Shown: piece by piece, positions 7,423 to 16,329 of the stretch | Numbering within the stretch: position 1 is the first letter of the stretch | How the letters are laid out: each line of letters starts with the position of its first letter | NCBI GenBank assembly: GCA_002839355.1 | Contig: PGXW01000027.1 | Span: 1-47,020, forward strand | DNA from: Spirochaetae bacterium HGW-Spirochaetae-2 | GTDB lineage: Bacteria; Spirochaetota; Spirochaetia; Sphaerochaetales; Sphaerochaetaceae | Length of the DNA: 47,020 nucleotides | Direction: 5' to 3' | Translations under genes and position numbers: made by a program | The notes under the pieces: model-generated | Database searches by the model: none | Told to the model about the DNA's origin: nothing | What the model saw: the letters and a program-made list of their open reading frames with translations, nothing else

Positions 7423-8700
7423 ATGGGCATAGTAGGATTGGTTATGATAGCGATGCTGCTGCTGGGATTCCCCTTTGTGATTACCCTGATAGCACCGCTT
7501 ATGGTATATTTGGGCGTAGAAATGCCCTTGGTGAACCCGCAGGTCATCATACAACAGATGATAAACGGATTTGCGGCACCTTCGTTGGTTTGTGTGCCGA
7601 TGTTCATCCTTGCCGCAAACATCATGACTTCAGGCAAGGCCGCGAATCGGCTGGTCGAGATGATTAGGGTATTCGTCGGACACATTCCCGGTGGCCTGGC
7701 GATCACCACCAACGCGAGCTGCACATTGTTCGGAGCGGTTTCCGGTTCCACACAAGCAACCGTATCGGCAATCGGTGGGACCATGCGTCCGATGTTGCTC
7801 AAGGCCGGATATTCCAGTTCATTCACCTTGGGACTCATCATCAACGCAAGCGATATCGCGTTGTTGATTCCACCATCGATCGGTTTCATCGTATATGGAG
7901 TCGTCACGAGCACATCGATCGGGAAATTGTTCCTGGCCGGTATCGGACCTGGTGTCTTGATCTTCCTGTTGTTCTCGATCTATGTGTTCTTCTATTCCAA
8001 GGTCAGGAATATCGCCATCTTGGATAAGGCCTCCTGGTCGGAGCGTTGGCAAGCAGTCAAGGACGGCGGGCCTGTGCTTGGATTCCCGATTATCGTTGTG
8101 GGTGGTATCTATGCTGGAATTTTCAGCCCAACCGAAGCAGCTGCCGCCGGTGTCGCCTACGCATTGGTTCTCGAAGGATTGGTGTACAGGACGATGACTT
8201 GGAAAAAGTTGCTTGGAACACTTCTGGATGCTGGTATCGTTACCGGTGTCGTGTTCATTCTGGTTGGATCCGGCCAGGTATTCTCTTGGATGATCAGTTT
8301 TCTTCGTATTCCCCAGCAGATCATGCCTGTAATCATTGGTGTCGATCCGACCCAAATGCAATTGATCATAGTTGTGGTTGTCGCCTATTTCGTGGCATGC
8401 ATGTTCGTAGACCCGATCGTGGCGATCTATGTGCTCAGCCCGATCTTCCAACCGTATGTCGTTTCGACCGGTATCGATCCTGTGTTCCTGGGAGCCCTGA
8501 TCGTGCTCCAGGCAGCCATCGGTTCCGCCACCCCGCCGTTCGGATGCGATATCTTCACCGCCCAGCTGATATTCAGGCGACCGTATTTTGAAGTCATACG
8601 GAAAATCGGTCCGTTTATCGGAATCCTGGTTTTCTCTACGATCCTGATTATCCTGTTTCCCGGAATCGCAACCTGGTTGCCGAATACCGCAGGAATTTGA
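7423..8700 (+). CDS. TRAP transporter large membrane subunit (DctM family)
   Basis: This 425-residue, very hydrophobic protein has about 12 membrane segments. Family patterns are visible: VPMFILAANIMTSGKAANRLVEM near 45, the GAVSGSTQATVSAIGG loop near 105, and ASDIALLIPPSIGFIVYGV near 145. The start is the ATG at 7423, 10 nt after AAGGAG, rather than an in-frame ATG at 7387 inside dctQ. It is the ion-coupled translocation subunit, presumably importing ectoine and hydroxyectoine. The next gene starts 24 nt after its stop. Confidence 0.92.
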   Translation: MGIVGLVMIAMLLLGFPFVITLIAPLMVYLGVEMPLVNPQVIIQQMINGFAAPSLVCVPMFILAANIMTSGKAANRLVEMIRVFVGHIPGGLAITTNASCTLFGAVSGSTQATVSAIGGTMRPMLLKAGYSSSFTLGLIINASDIALLIPPSIGFIVYGVVTSTSIGKLFLAGIGPGVLIFLLFSIYVFFYSKVRNIAILDKASWSERWQAVKDGGPVLGFPIIVVGGIYAGIFSPTEAAAAGVAYALVLEGLVYRTMTWKKLLGTLLDAGIVTGVVFILVGSGQVFSWMISFLRIPQQIMPVIIGVDPTQMQLIIVVVVAYFVACMFVDPIVAIYVLSPIFQPYVVSTGIDPVFLGALIVLQAAIGSATPPFGCDIFTAQLIFRRPYFEVIRKIGPFIGILVFSTILIILFPGIATWLPNTAGI

Positions 8701-8724
8701 CCTGGTTTTTGTGAGGTGTCCAGT

Positions 8725-9462
8725 ATGAAGTATATGGTGAGACCGGGACAGGTGAGTTATGGCGAAGCGATTGGTATCCTGCTATTGGAGAATTTCGCTC
8801 CTTTCATTCCCGGAGATACAGCCAATGCGACCACATACCGGTATCCCGTGCGATTTGAGCGGGTACCGGGACTTTCAGTGGAGCGTATCTTCAACCATGA
8901 TCTCGGAATGTACGATGCTGTGAAGCAAGCTGCCGGGGAGTTGAAACGGGAAGGGGTACGGGCCATTACCGGAGACTGCGGGTTCATGGCGGTATACCAA
9001 CAGCGGTTGGCGGATGAATTGGACCTACCGGTATTCTTGTCCAGTTTGCTCCAGATACCATTCATGAGCCTGCTGGTTGGCAGCAGGAAAACCATCGGGG
9101 TAGTGACAGCCAACAGCAAGGCCCTCATACCCGATGTGTTCTCGTGGGCCGGGGTTGCCCCCGATTTGCAGGCACGGTTGCGTGTGAAGGGATTGGAGGA
9201 TGACCAGCACTTCGTGGATGCGATAATCGATGAGAAGGGTGTGCTGGATAGCGAACTTGTTGAACGGGCGGTTGTCGAGCGAGCTGTCGCATTGCAACGG
9301 GAGAACCCCCAATTGGGCGCTATCCTGCTTGAATGCAGCGTGTTGCCGCCATATGGCGCCGCGGTACAGGAAGCGACCGGTTTGCCGGTGTTCGATTACG
9401 TGACAATGATTGATTATGTACATGACACCGTCGTGAAGCGGCGGTTCGAAGGGTCTATGTAA
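8725..9462 (+). CDS. Asp/Glu/hydantoin racemase-superfamily protein (EutA-like position)
   Basis: This 245-residue protein has two cysteines placed as in the Asp/Glu racemase superfamily: Cys85 in ITGDCGFM and Cys204 in LLECSVLPPYG. The superfamily includes hydantoin and aspartate racemases, maleate isomerase and arylmalonate decarboxylase. EutA of ectoine/hydroxyectoine gene sets is also a member, and this gene occupies the same place before doeA, eutB and eutC. Its exact reaction is unknown; an isomerase or racemase acting on a hydroxyectoine-derived intermediate is plausible. The ATG at 8725 follows GAGGTG by 7 nt; a GTG at 8716 is less likely. Confidence 0.75.
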   Translation: MKYMVRPGQVSYGEAIGILLLENFAPFIPGDTANATTYRYPVRFERVPGLSVERIFNHDLGMYDAVKQAAGELKREGVRAITGDCGFMAVYQQRLADELDLPVFLSSLLQIPFMSLLVGSRKTIGVVTANSKALIPDVFSWAGVAPDLQARLRVKGLEDDQHFVDAIIDEKGVLDSELVERAVVERAVALQRENPQLGAILLECSVLPPYGAAVQEATGLPVFDYVTMIDYVHDTVVKRRFEGSM

Positions 9463-9485
9463 ACGGGAAGGCTAGGAGGTATTTC

Positions 9486-10661
9486 ATGCCGGTATTTACA
9501 AGAAACGAATATTTGGAACGGATTGGAAAAACCAAAAGCATGATGCAGGAGAAGGGGATTGATGTCCTGGTGGTCAGCCACCCGGCTAATCTCAACTATT
9601 TGACCGGATATGACGGTTGGAGTTTCTACGTGCACCAGTGTGTCTTGGTTTCTGTCGATAAAGAGGAGCCGATTTGGATCGGACGTGGTATGGATGCCAA
9701 TGGATGTCGCATCACCAGTTTCCTCAAGAATGAGAACATCTATGAATATGCCGACAACTATGTGCAGTCGTTGGAACGGCATCCGATGCATTTTGTCGCC
9801 GACATAATCAAGAAGTATGGTTGGGCGAACAAGACCATCGGGGTCGAGATGGATCAATTCTATTTTACCGCCCAATCGTATGTCGAACTGCAAAACAGTC
9901 TTCCCCAAGCCAAGTTCGCCAACGGCAACGCATTGGTCAACTGGGTCAGGGTCGTCAAATCACCTGCCGAGCTCGAGATGATGCGCAGGGCAGGGCAAAT
10001 CGCTGTGAAGGTCATGGATGCCGCAAAGACACATATCCGGCCAGGGGTCAGGGAATGTGATGCCGCCTCCAAGATAGTCGAGGCCCAGTATGCCGGAACC
10101 AGCGAATACGGTGGCGACTATCCGGCGATCGTTCCCCTTATGATGGCTGGGGAAGCTACCAAGACGCCCCACCTGACATGGTCGGACAAACCCTTTAAAA
10201 AGGATGAGGCCGTACTTCTTGAGTTGTGTGGAGCCTACAAGCATTACCATGCACCTATCGCCAGGACAATTTTCCTCGGCGAGAATCCTCCCCAGTTGAT
10301 GAAGGATACTGCCAAGGTTGTTATCGACGGTCTGCAAAAGACCCTCGAGTGGATCAAGCCGGGTGTGACCGCCGAAGGAATCGAGGCAAAATGGAGAGAG
10401 GCGATCGCCCACTCGAAGATTGTCAAGGAATCCAGGTTGGGTTACTCGATCGGGGTCAACTATCCACCAGACTGGGGCGAACACACGATCAGTCTCCGTT
10501 CGGGAGACAAGACGGTGATGCAGCCGAATATGGCGATCCATTTGATTCCTGGAATCTGGTATGACGATGTGGGGTTCGAGATCGATGCTTCTATCTATAT
10601 AACGGAGACCGGATACAAGGCGTTCTACGACTATCCGATCGATATCATCTACAATAAGTGA
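9486..10661 (+). CDS. doeA: Ectoine hydrolase DoeA (first copy)
   Basis: This 391-residue protein has the creatinase/prolidase (M24) two-domain layout and DoeA-type signatures: LTGYDGWSFYVHQCV (about 39-53), GGDYPAIVPL near 209, PHLTWSDKPF near 228, and YPPDWGEHTISLR near 327. DoeA opens the ectoine ring, giving N-acetyl-L-2,4-diaminobutyrate. The two Asp metal ligands of M24 peptidases are replaced (LLELCG and YHAPIART where peptidases have LDxG and a Ser-Asp), as in creatinase-like members, so a metal-free mechanism is likely. AGGAGG precedes the ATG. A second, clearly diverged paralogue lies at 12678. Confidence 0.92.
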   Translation: MPVFTRNEYLERIGKTKSMMQEKGIDVLVVSHPANLNYLTGYDGWSFYVHQCVLVSVDKEEPIWIGRGMDANGCRITSFLKNENIYEYADNYVQSLERHPMHFVADIIKKYGWANKTIGVEMDQFYFTAQSYVELQNSLPQAKFANGNALVNWVRVVKSPAELEMMRRAGQIAVKVMDAAKTHIRPGVRECDAASKIVEAQYAGTSEYGGDYPAIVPLMMAGEATKTPHLTWSDKPFKKDEAVLLELCGAYKHYHAPIARTIFLGENPPQLMKDTAKVVIDGLQKTLEWIKPGVTAEGIEAKWREAIAHSKIVKESRLGYSIGVNYPPDWGEHTISLRSGDKTVMQPNMAIHLIPGIWYDDVGFEIDASIYITETGYKAFYDYPIDIIYNK

Positions 10662-10665
10662 CACG

Positions 10666-11664
10666 ATGAAACAGACTAACTTTACTTTGCCTACCATTGC
10701 CGATGTCTGGACCGCCGCCGGGAGAATATACCCGGTGGTGTCCGAGACACCGATTGTCGCGTCCCCGCTTGCGGCAAAGCTCTCGGGAGCAACATCTGTC
10801 GGATTGAAGCTTGAACTGCTGCAACCGACAGGTTCGTTCAAAGTCCGCGGGGCAGCGAATACCATACTGTCGCTTTCCGATGCCGAGAAGGCCCGGGGCG
10901 TGATCACCTTCTCCACTGGCAACCATGGACGTGCAGTCTCCTATGTCGCGCACCAAGTGGGAGTCAAGGCTGTCGTCTGCTTGTCGAAGCGGGTCCCTGC
11001 ATACCGCATCGAGGCGATCAAGGAATTGGGTGGTACTCCAGTAGTCCATGGAGCTTCACAAGATGAAGCGGAAGACCACTATGCAGTGCTCAAGGAGCAG
11101 CAGGGGCTCGTGCCTGTCGTGCCATTCGACGACCCGCGTGTCGTCGCCGGCCAAGGTACCATCTCCTTGGAGATCCTTCGGCAGAATCCTTCGGTCGATA
11201 CGTTGCTCGTTCCACTTTCAGGTGGTGGCCTGCTTTCGGGTATGGCCATGGCGATCAAAGCACTCAAGCCATCCGTGCGTGTGATCGGAATTTCCATCGT
11301 GCGATCACCGGCGATGCTCGAGAGTCTCAAGATCGGTCGGCCTGCGGATATCGAAGAGAAGGATACGCTGGCGGATTCCCTTTTGGGCGGTATCGGTCGG
11401 GAGAACCATGTCACGATGGAATTGGTGAAGCGCCATGTCGATGAACATGTCCTGGTCGATGAACAGGATATCGAGGAGGGCATGCGGTACCTGTTTTATC
11501 AGCATGGGTTGGTTGCCGAAGGTGCCGCTTCGGTGGGATTGGCGGCAATTTTGACCGGTAAGGTCGATGTGCGCGGGTGCAATGTCGTCATGCCGTTGAC
11601 CGGAAGAAATGTCGATATCGCAAGATTTCTTTCTGTAATTGCTAAAGGAGGAGAGACCAGATGA
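10666..11664 (+). CDS. eutB: Hydroxyectoine utilization dehydratase EutB (threonine dehydratase-like)
   Basis: This 332-residue fold-type II PLP enzyme carries the Schiff-base lysine in QPTGSFKVRGA (Lys59), the substrate loop STGNHG (83-88) and the phosphate loop SGGGL (185-189). It lacks the C-terminal ACT regulatory domain of biosynthetic threonine dehydratase, which fits EutB. With EutC it is proposed to turn 5-hydroxyectoine into ectoine by dehydration followed by reduction. It starts 4 nt after doeA, its start context (AAGTGACACG) is weak, and its end overlaps eutC by 4 nt (ATGA). The neighbours make the EutB assignment stronger than a generic serine/threonine dehydratase. Confidence 0.9.
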   Translation: MKQTNFTLPTIADVWTAAGRIYPVVSETPIVASPLAAKLSGATSVGLKLELLQPTGSFKVRGAANTILSLSDAEKARGVITFSTGNHGRAVSYVAHQVGVKAVVCLSKRVPAYRIEAIKELGGTPVVHGASQDEAEDHYAVLKEQQGLVPVVPFDDPRVVAGQGTISLEILRQNPSVDTLLVPLSGGGLLSGMAMAIKALKPSVRVIGISIVRSPAMLESLKIGRPADIEEKDTLADSLLGGIGRENHVTMELVKRHVDEHVLVDEQDIEEGMRYLFYQHGLVAEGAASVGLAAILTGKVDVRGCNVVMPLTGRNVDIARFLSVIAKGGETR

Positions 11665-12659
11665 GTGATGGAATACTCATACTTTCGGAGAAGGAACTCC
11701 GCAAGTTTGTACAATTGGATACGAAAGTCATTGAAAAGGTGGAGTTGGGTTTTGCCCAGCTTGCCGCAGGCAATGCGACTGTTCCCCCTATCATGATGTT
11801 GCCGGTACCTGAGAAGAACGGTGAGGTGGACATAAAGAGCGCATTCATCAAGGGATTGCCGAGCATGGCGATCAAGATCGCCTCCGGGTTTTTCCAGAAT
11901 CCCGATATAGGGTTGCCTTCGCAAAGCGGCCAGATGCTGGTGGTCAGCGCCGAGACAGGCTTCCTGCAGGGGGTGCTGTTGGACAATGGATATTTGACCC
12001 AAGTCCGTACAGCCGCCGCCGGTGCGATCGCCGCCAAGTACCTCGCTCCCGATGGTGTCGACACGGTCGGAGTATTCGGTTGCGGTGTACAGGCCCGATA
12101 CCAGATGGAAGCACTCTCATTGGTGAAACCGTTCAAACGGATAGTCATGTACAGCATAGACACCGAAGCGAGGAAACAGGATTTCGTCAAGGATATGACC
12201 GAACGGTTGGGAGTCGAGGTAGTCAGTGCTAAAAGTGGAGCCGAGTTGGTTGCCCAGTGTGGCATTGTCGTGACCACCACACCTTCCCGCAAAGGGTACT
12301 TTGAGCCGGAATGGGTACATCCCGGTCTCCATATCACCTCCATGGGGAGCGATGCGGAAGACAAACAGGAGCTCAAGGGTGGTGTGTTCGGCAAGGCGGA
12401 TATCATCGCGTGTGATTTGAAGGCACAAAGTTTCCGACTTGGAGAATTGCGTGGGGCCAAGGAGGAAGGATTCGTGACAGAGTTGACTCCAGTGCTCGAG
12501 ATAGGACAGATTATCGGTACCGCAAAGTCAGCCAGGACCAGCGCCGACCAAGTCACCGTATGCGACCTAACGGGTGTTGGCGTACAGGATACCATGATAG
12601 CACTCATGGCCTACGAGATTGCATTGAGGGAAAAAGCCGGGATTGTTGTTCCCCGCTGA
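11661..12659 (+). CDS. eutC: Ectoine utilization protein EutC (ornithine cyclodeaminase family)
   Basis: This 332-residue member of the ornithine cyclodeaminase/mu-crystallin family has a substrate region with Lys72 in AIKIASGFF and Arg116 in QVRTAAAGA, and a Rossmann nucleotide loop VFGCGVQARYQ (138-148). In this family NAD(P)-dependent reduction of cyclic imines is common, which matches the proposed EutC step, reducing the unsaturated EutB product to ectoine. It overlaps eutB by 4 nt, with GGAGGAG upstream of the ATG inside eutB, so the pair is translationally coupled. Confidence 0.9.
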   Translation: MSDGILILSEKELRKFVQLDTKVIEKVELGFAQLAAGNATVPPIMMLPVPEKNGEVDIKSAFIKGLPSMAIKIASGFFQNPDIGLPSQSGQMLVVSAETGFLQGVLLDNGYLTQVRTAAAGAIAAKYLAPDGVDTVGVFGCGVQARYQMEALSLVKPFKRIVMYSIDTEARKQDFVKDMTERLGVEVVSAKSGAELVAQCGIVVTTTPSRKGYFEPEWVHPGLHITSMGSDAEDKQELKGGVFGKADIIACDLKAQSFRLGELRGAKEEGFVTELTPVLEIGQIIGTAKSARTSADQVTVCDLTGVGVQDTMIALMAYEIALREKAGIVVPR

Positions 12660-12677
12660 CCTATAAGGAGTGAAGGT

Positions 12678-13847
12678 ATGAAGAAACTCGTGTTTTCAAC
12701 CGATGAATACAAACGAAGATTGAATCTCGTGAAAGAGCGCATGGACCACCGGGGCATTGAGATGTTGCTGGTGCTGGATCCAAGCCATATGAATTATCTC
12801 ACCGGTTTCGATGGATGGAGCTTTTATGTCCACCAGGGACTGGTGATCGACCTCACCGATCCAACTCCGCAATGGTTTGGACGTGCACAAGATTCCAATG
12901 CCGCACGCATGACCACCTATCTGCCCGACGACCACATCTTCGGATATAAGGATGAATACGTCCAATCCCGATATATGCACACCATGGAGTTTGTCGCCAA
13001 CCTCATGAAAGGTCGCGGCAATACGCTTGCTGTCGAAATGGATGGGTATTGGTTCAATGCGAAAATGTTGCTTACCCTGAATCGCGAACTTCCAAATCTG
13101 AAGATAGTCGATGCCGAAAACCTCGTCGGTTGGGTCAAGACGGTGAAGAGTGCTCCGGAAATAGCCAAGATCCGTGAAGCCGGCAAGATAACCGAAGCCG
13201 CCATGACGCTGGCGATAGACTCGATTGCTGCCGGCGTATGGGAGAAGGAAGTTGCGGCACTGGTCTCAGCGCAGCAGATCAGGGGCACCGACACCTATGG
13301 TGGCGACTCTCCTGCTATCTTTCCGATCATGCCGAGTGCTGAAAGAACTTCGTCCGCACACTTGACATTCGACGCGGATAGGAAGTATCAAAAGGGCGAT
13401 GTGGTTTTGCTCGAACTGGGTTCCGCACGACACCATTACCATGCTCCACTTTCCCGGACGGTTTTTATTGGGGAACCACCAAAGGACTTGCAGCATGTCT
13501 CGGATGTGGTCGTCAATGGTTTGCAGAAAACCTTGGCTGGTATCGGACCGGGGATGATGGCTGAGGAGGTGGAGGCGCTGTGGCGCTCCTGTTTGGTCGG
13601 TACCGGTGTCGAGAAACCTTCACGGGTCGGATATTCTTTCGGGTTGGCATTTGTCCCCGATTGGGGCGAACGCACCGTAAGTCTCCGCCCAGGAGACAAA
13701 TCGGTCCTGAAACCTGGTATGACTATCCACTTCATGCCGGGAATCTGGCTCGATACGTATGGATTCGAATGCAGCGAACCGTTTTTGGTGACTGAAACCG
13801 GATGCGAGAAGTTGATCGAGTATCCCGAGAGATTGTTTGTGAAATAA
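12678..13847 (+). CDS. Ectoine hydrolase DoeA (second copy)
   Basis: This 389-residue protein is a paralogue of the DoeA at 9486. It shares TGFDGWSFYVHQ, GGDSPAIFPI, PDWGERTVSLRPGDKS and the LELG...YHAPLSRTVF pattern, but differs at many positions, for example DSNAARMT where copy one has DANGCRIT. Both copies are intact and inside the same operon. Possible roles are hydrolysis of 5-hydroxyectoine versus ectoine, action on a EutABC intermediate, or a heteromeric enzyme. TAAGGAG lies 10 nt before the ATG. Family membership is clear; what separates the two copies is unknown. Confidence 0.88.
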   Translation: MKKLVFSTDEYKRRLNLVKERMDHRGIEMLLVLDPSHMNYLTGFDGWSFYVHQGLVIDLTDPTPQWFGRAQDSNAARMTTYLPDDHIFGYKDEYVQSRYMHTMEFVANLMKGRGNTLAVEMDGYWFNAKMLLTLNRELPNLKIVDAENLVGWVKTVKSAPEIAKIREAGKITEAAMTLAIDSIAAGVWEKEVAALVSAQQIRGTDTYGGDSPAIFPIMPSAERTSSAHLTFDADRKYQKGDVVLLELGSARHHYHAPLSRTVFIGEPPKDLQHVSDVVVNGLQKTLAGIGPGMMAEEVEALWRSCLVGTGVEKPSRVGYSFGLAFVPDWGERTVSLRPGDKSVLKPGMTIHFMPGIWLDTYGFECSEPFLVTETGCEKLIEYPERLFVK

Positions 13848-13905
13848 AATGTGTCGGCACCCCATGCATGAGGTGGTTGTCGGGGCGAACGCGAAAGAGG
13901 TGACT

Positions 13906-15228
13906 ATGGGAAATACGAAGGAAATCTGGGTTAGCAAATTTGGTGGAACTTCTCTGGCCAACGCCCGACAAATCGGCAAGGTAAAGGATATTGTATTCGC
14001 GGACGAACGGCGAAAAGTTGTTGTCGTATCGGCACCGGGCAAAGAACACAAGGAAGATACGAAAATCACCGATCTGTTGCTCAACTGCCACAAACTGGTG
14101 GAGAAGGGCGAGTCGATCGAGCAGCCGTTCTCCATCATACGCAAACGGATTCTTGAGATTGCACAGACTTTGCAGGTCGGTGTGCATATGGAAGCGGAAC
14201 TTGATGCAATCGCAGAGCGTTTGCCTCAGGAGAAGACAGCCGATTATGCCGGTAGTCGGGGCGAATATCTGAATGCCCTGATGATAGCGGAATTCTTCGA
14301 CGCCACGTTTGTGGATGCCGAGCAAATCATCCGGCTTACCGCAGACGGACGCGTCGACGAGCAGACATATGCAATCGCATCGGAAGTACTGAAGTCGATC
14401 GAAGGCCGTATCGTGATCCCGGGTTTCTATGGACGCGGACCCGACGGAGGAATCCAAACCTTCTCCCGTGGAGGATCGGATATCACCGGAGCAATCGCGG
14501 CTCGGGCAGCGGATGCCGACATCTACGAGAATTGGACCGATGTCTCCGGAATCTATATCGCGGACCCACGGATTGCGCAAAAGGCGGGACCGATAGCTCA
14601 AATCACATACCGCGAGATCCGTGAACTGGCAACCATAGGTGCAAGTGTTTTCCATGAGGATGCGATTGCCCCAGTACGTACAGTCGGTATACCCATCAAT
14701 GTAAAGAATACCAACGATCCGGAAGCTCCGGGCACCATGATTACCGCTGAGAGGGACTCTGCGAAAGCGCATCTGGTGGGAGTTTCGGGGAAAAAGCCGT
14801 ATCGGAAACTGGTTGTCGAGAAATTCATGCTCGATCGCTACCCCGAGACAACCCAAAGCTTGCATGCCCTGATCGCCCGGAAAAAGCTGGTATGCGATGT
14901 GGTGATCGACGCCTTCGATACCATAGTCATGTACCTTTCCTCTGAAATGGACGATACGGAGGCGGTCGCCTTGCAACGAGAGATTATCGGTGCACTCGAT
15001 ATCGATTCCTGTCAGATTTCCGAGCAATTGGTTCTTCTAGGTATTGTGGGCGAGGGCATGGCACGTGAGCCGAAACTATTGGAGACCGTTTGCCGAACAT
15101 TGGGTGCATTGGACATCCACCCGGCGATCGTCTCCGGTAACATGCCCATCAAGATGCTGTTGTCGGTGCCGTTGGGTTCCTATGCGGTAGCAGTGAATGC
15201 CATTGTGGATACTATAGTTTCTGCCTAA
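13906..15228 (+). CDS. Aspartokinase, last gene of the ectoine operon
   Basis: This 440-residue aspartate kinase has KFGGTS (11-16), SRGEYLNALMIAEFF near 120, the FYGRGPDGGIQTFSRGGSD stretch near 183, and C-terminal ACT-type sequence (about 285-440). In biosynthesis it phosphorylates aspartate. In this catabolic operon the reverse, aspartyl phosphate + ADP to aspartate + ATP, would complete ectoine breakdown begun by DoeA and continued by Asd. The alternative is that it supplies aspartyl phosphate for amino-acid synthesis and is here only by chance. The start chosen is the ATG at 13906 after AAAGAGGTG; an upstream ATG at 13849 has no ribosome binding site. A terminator follows at 15250. Confidence 0.93.
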   Translation: MGNTKEIWVSKFGGTSLANARQIGKVKDIVFADERRKVVVVSAPGKEHKEDTKITDLLLNCHKLVEKGESIEQPFSIIRKRILEIAQTLQVGVHMEAELDAIAERLPQEKTADYAGSRGEYLNALMIAEFFDATFVDAEQIIRLTADGRVDEQTYAIASEVLKSIEGRIVIPGFYGRGPDGGIQTFSRGGSDITGAIAARAADADIYENWTDVSGIYIADPRIAQKAGPIAQITYREIRELATIGASVFHEDAIAPVRTVGIPINVKNTNDPEAPGTMITAERDSAKAHLVGVSGKKPYRKLVVEKFMLDRYPETTQSLHALIARKKLVCDVVIDAFDTIVMYLSSEMDDTEAVALQREIIGALDIDSCQISEQLVLLGIVGEGMAREPKLLETVCRTLGALDIHPAIVSGNMPIKMLLSVPLGSYAVAVNAIVDTIVSA

Positions 15229-15249
15229 TTTCAACCGATCGTTTAGCAT

Positions 15250-15287
15250 ACAGCCGTTTGACCACGTCGTGGAGAAACGGCTGTTTT
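15250..15287 (+). terminator. Rho-independent terminator of the ectoine operon
   Basis: ACAGCCGTTT (15250-15259) pairs perfectly with AAACGGCTGT (15275-15284). The inner CCAC and GTGG extend the stem, and a short T-run ends at 15287. It lies 21 nt after the aspartokinase stop and separates this locus from the next gene. Confidence 0.85.
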
Positions 15288-15337
15288 ACTGTACAACCAT
15301 GTGAATATTGGCTATGATGTCACACGGAGGTAGTGCT

Positions 15338-16324
15338 ATGGAACGTTTGGCAACAACATATCTCGGAATGGAATTGAAGAATCCGATAATCGTGGGCAGT
15401 TCACCGCTCACGTCATCACTTGATAAACTGAAGAAATGTGAGGATGCTGGTGCGGGAGCGGTCGTTGTCAAATCGATCTTCGAAGAGCAGATCGACCATG
15501 ATGCGGCTAAGATGATCAGCCAATCCGAGGGATTCGTGGTGCATGCCGATGGCCAGGATTTCCTTGAGGAGGTATCGCGCGACTATTATATCGATGCGTA
15601 CCTGTCGTTGGTGGACAAGGCCACCGAGGCATTGGATATTCCTGTCATTGCCAGTGTTAACTGCCGGACCCGGGGATCTTGGCTCGATTACGTCCAGCGG
15701 TTCGCCGAAGTCGGGGCCGATGCATTGGAATTGAATTATTATACCCTTCCTTCGGATTTCAACAGGTCGGCACAAGACATCGAGGAAGAATACCTGGCTG
15801 TCGTACAAGAGGCCCGCAACCGGTTCAAGCTTCCCTTGTCGGTTAAAATGGGCTCGCAATTCACGGCTCTGGCGAATGTCATCAAGAAGTTCGACACCAT
15901 GGGTGTCGATGGGCTGGTACTGTTCAACCGGTTCTATCAACCCGATATCGATATCGAGAAACTCGCGACCAAATCATCGATCGTCCTGAGCGGACCGAAC
16001 GATTATGCACAGTCATTGCAGTGGACCGCCTTGGTATCCGCTTACCTGAACTGCGATATCTGTGCATCGACCGGTATCCATTCGGGAGAATCGTTGATCA
16101 AATTGCTGCTATCCGGGGCGAAAGCTGTCCAGGTGTGTTCAGCGGTTATGAAAGGGGGGCACAAGGTAATAGGTGATATGTTGCAGACCCTCTCCGCATG
16201 GATGGACCGTCACAATGCCGATTCCTTCGTTGACTTCAGGGGAAAATTGGCCCATAAACGCATGGAAGACCCTTCCCAGTGGGAACGGGCGCAATATATG
16301 AAGTCGCTGAATGTGGAGTTTTAA
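15338..16324 (+). CDS. Dihydroorotate dehydrogenase-like FMN protein
   Basis: This 328-residue TIM-barrel protein resembles class 1 dihydroorotate dehydrogenase. It has LGMELKNPIIVGSSPLTSS at the N-terminus, KSIFEEQI near 45, LSVKMGSQFTALANVIKKF near 167, and a phosphate-binding end with STGIHSGESLIKLLLSGA near 245. The usual substrate-binding Asn/Cys pattern of pyrimidine enzymes is not evident (the equivalent loop reads LNYYTLPSDFN), so true DHOD activity is doubtful. The ATG at 15338 follows GGAGG; an upstream ATG at 15308 lacks one. A weak promoter, TGTACA (15290-15295) with TATGAT (15313-15318), may serve this gene and the two after it. Confidence 0.8.
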   Translation: MERLATTYLGMELKNPIIVGSSPLTSSLDKLKKCEDAGAGAVVVKSIFEEQIDHDAAKMISQSEGFVVHADGQDFLEEVSRDYYIDAYLSLVDKATEALDIPVIASVNCRTRGSWLDYVQRFAEVGADALELNYYTLPSDFNRSAQDIEEEYLAVVQEARNRFKLPLSVKMGSQFTALANVIKKFDTMGVDGLVLFNRFYQPDIDIEKLATKSSIVLSGPNDYAQSLQWTALVSAYLNCDICASTGIHSGESLIKLLLSGAKAVQVCSAVMKGGHKVIGDMLQTLSAWMDRHNADSFVDFRGKLAHKRMEDPSQWERAQYMKSLNVEF

Positions 16325-16329
16325 CCAAT

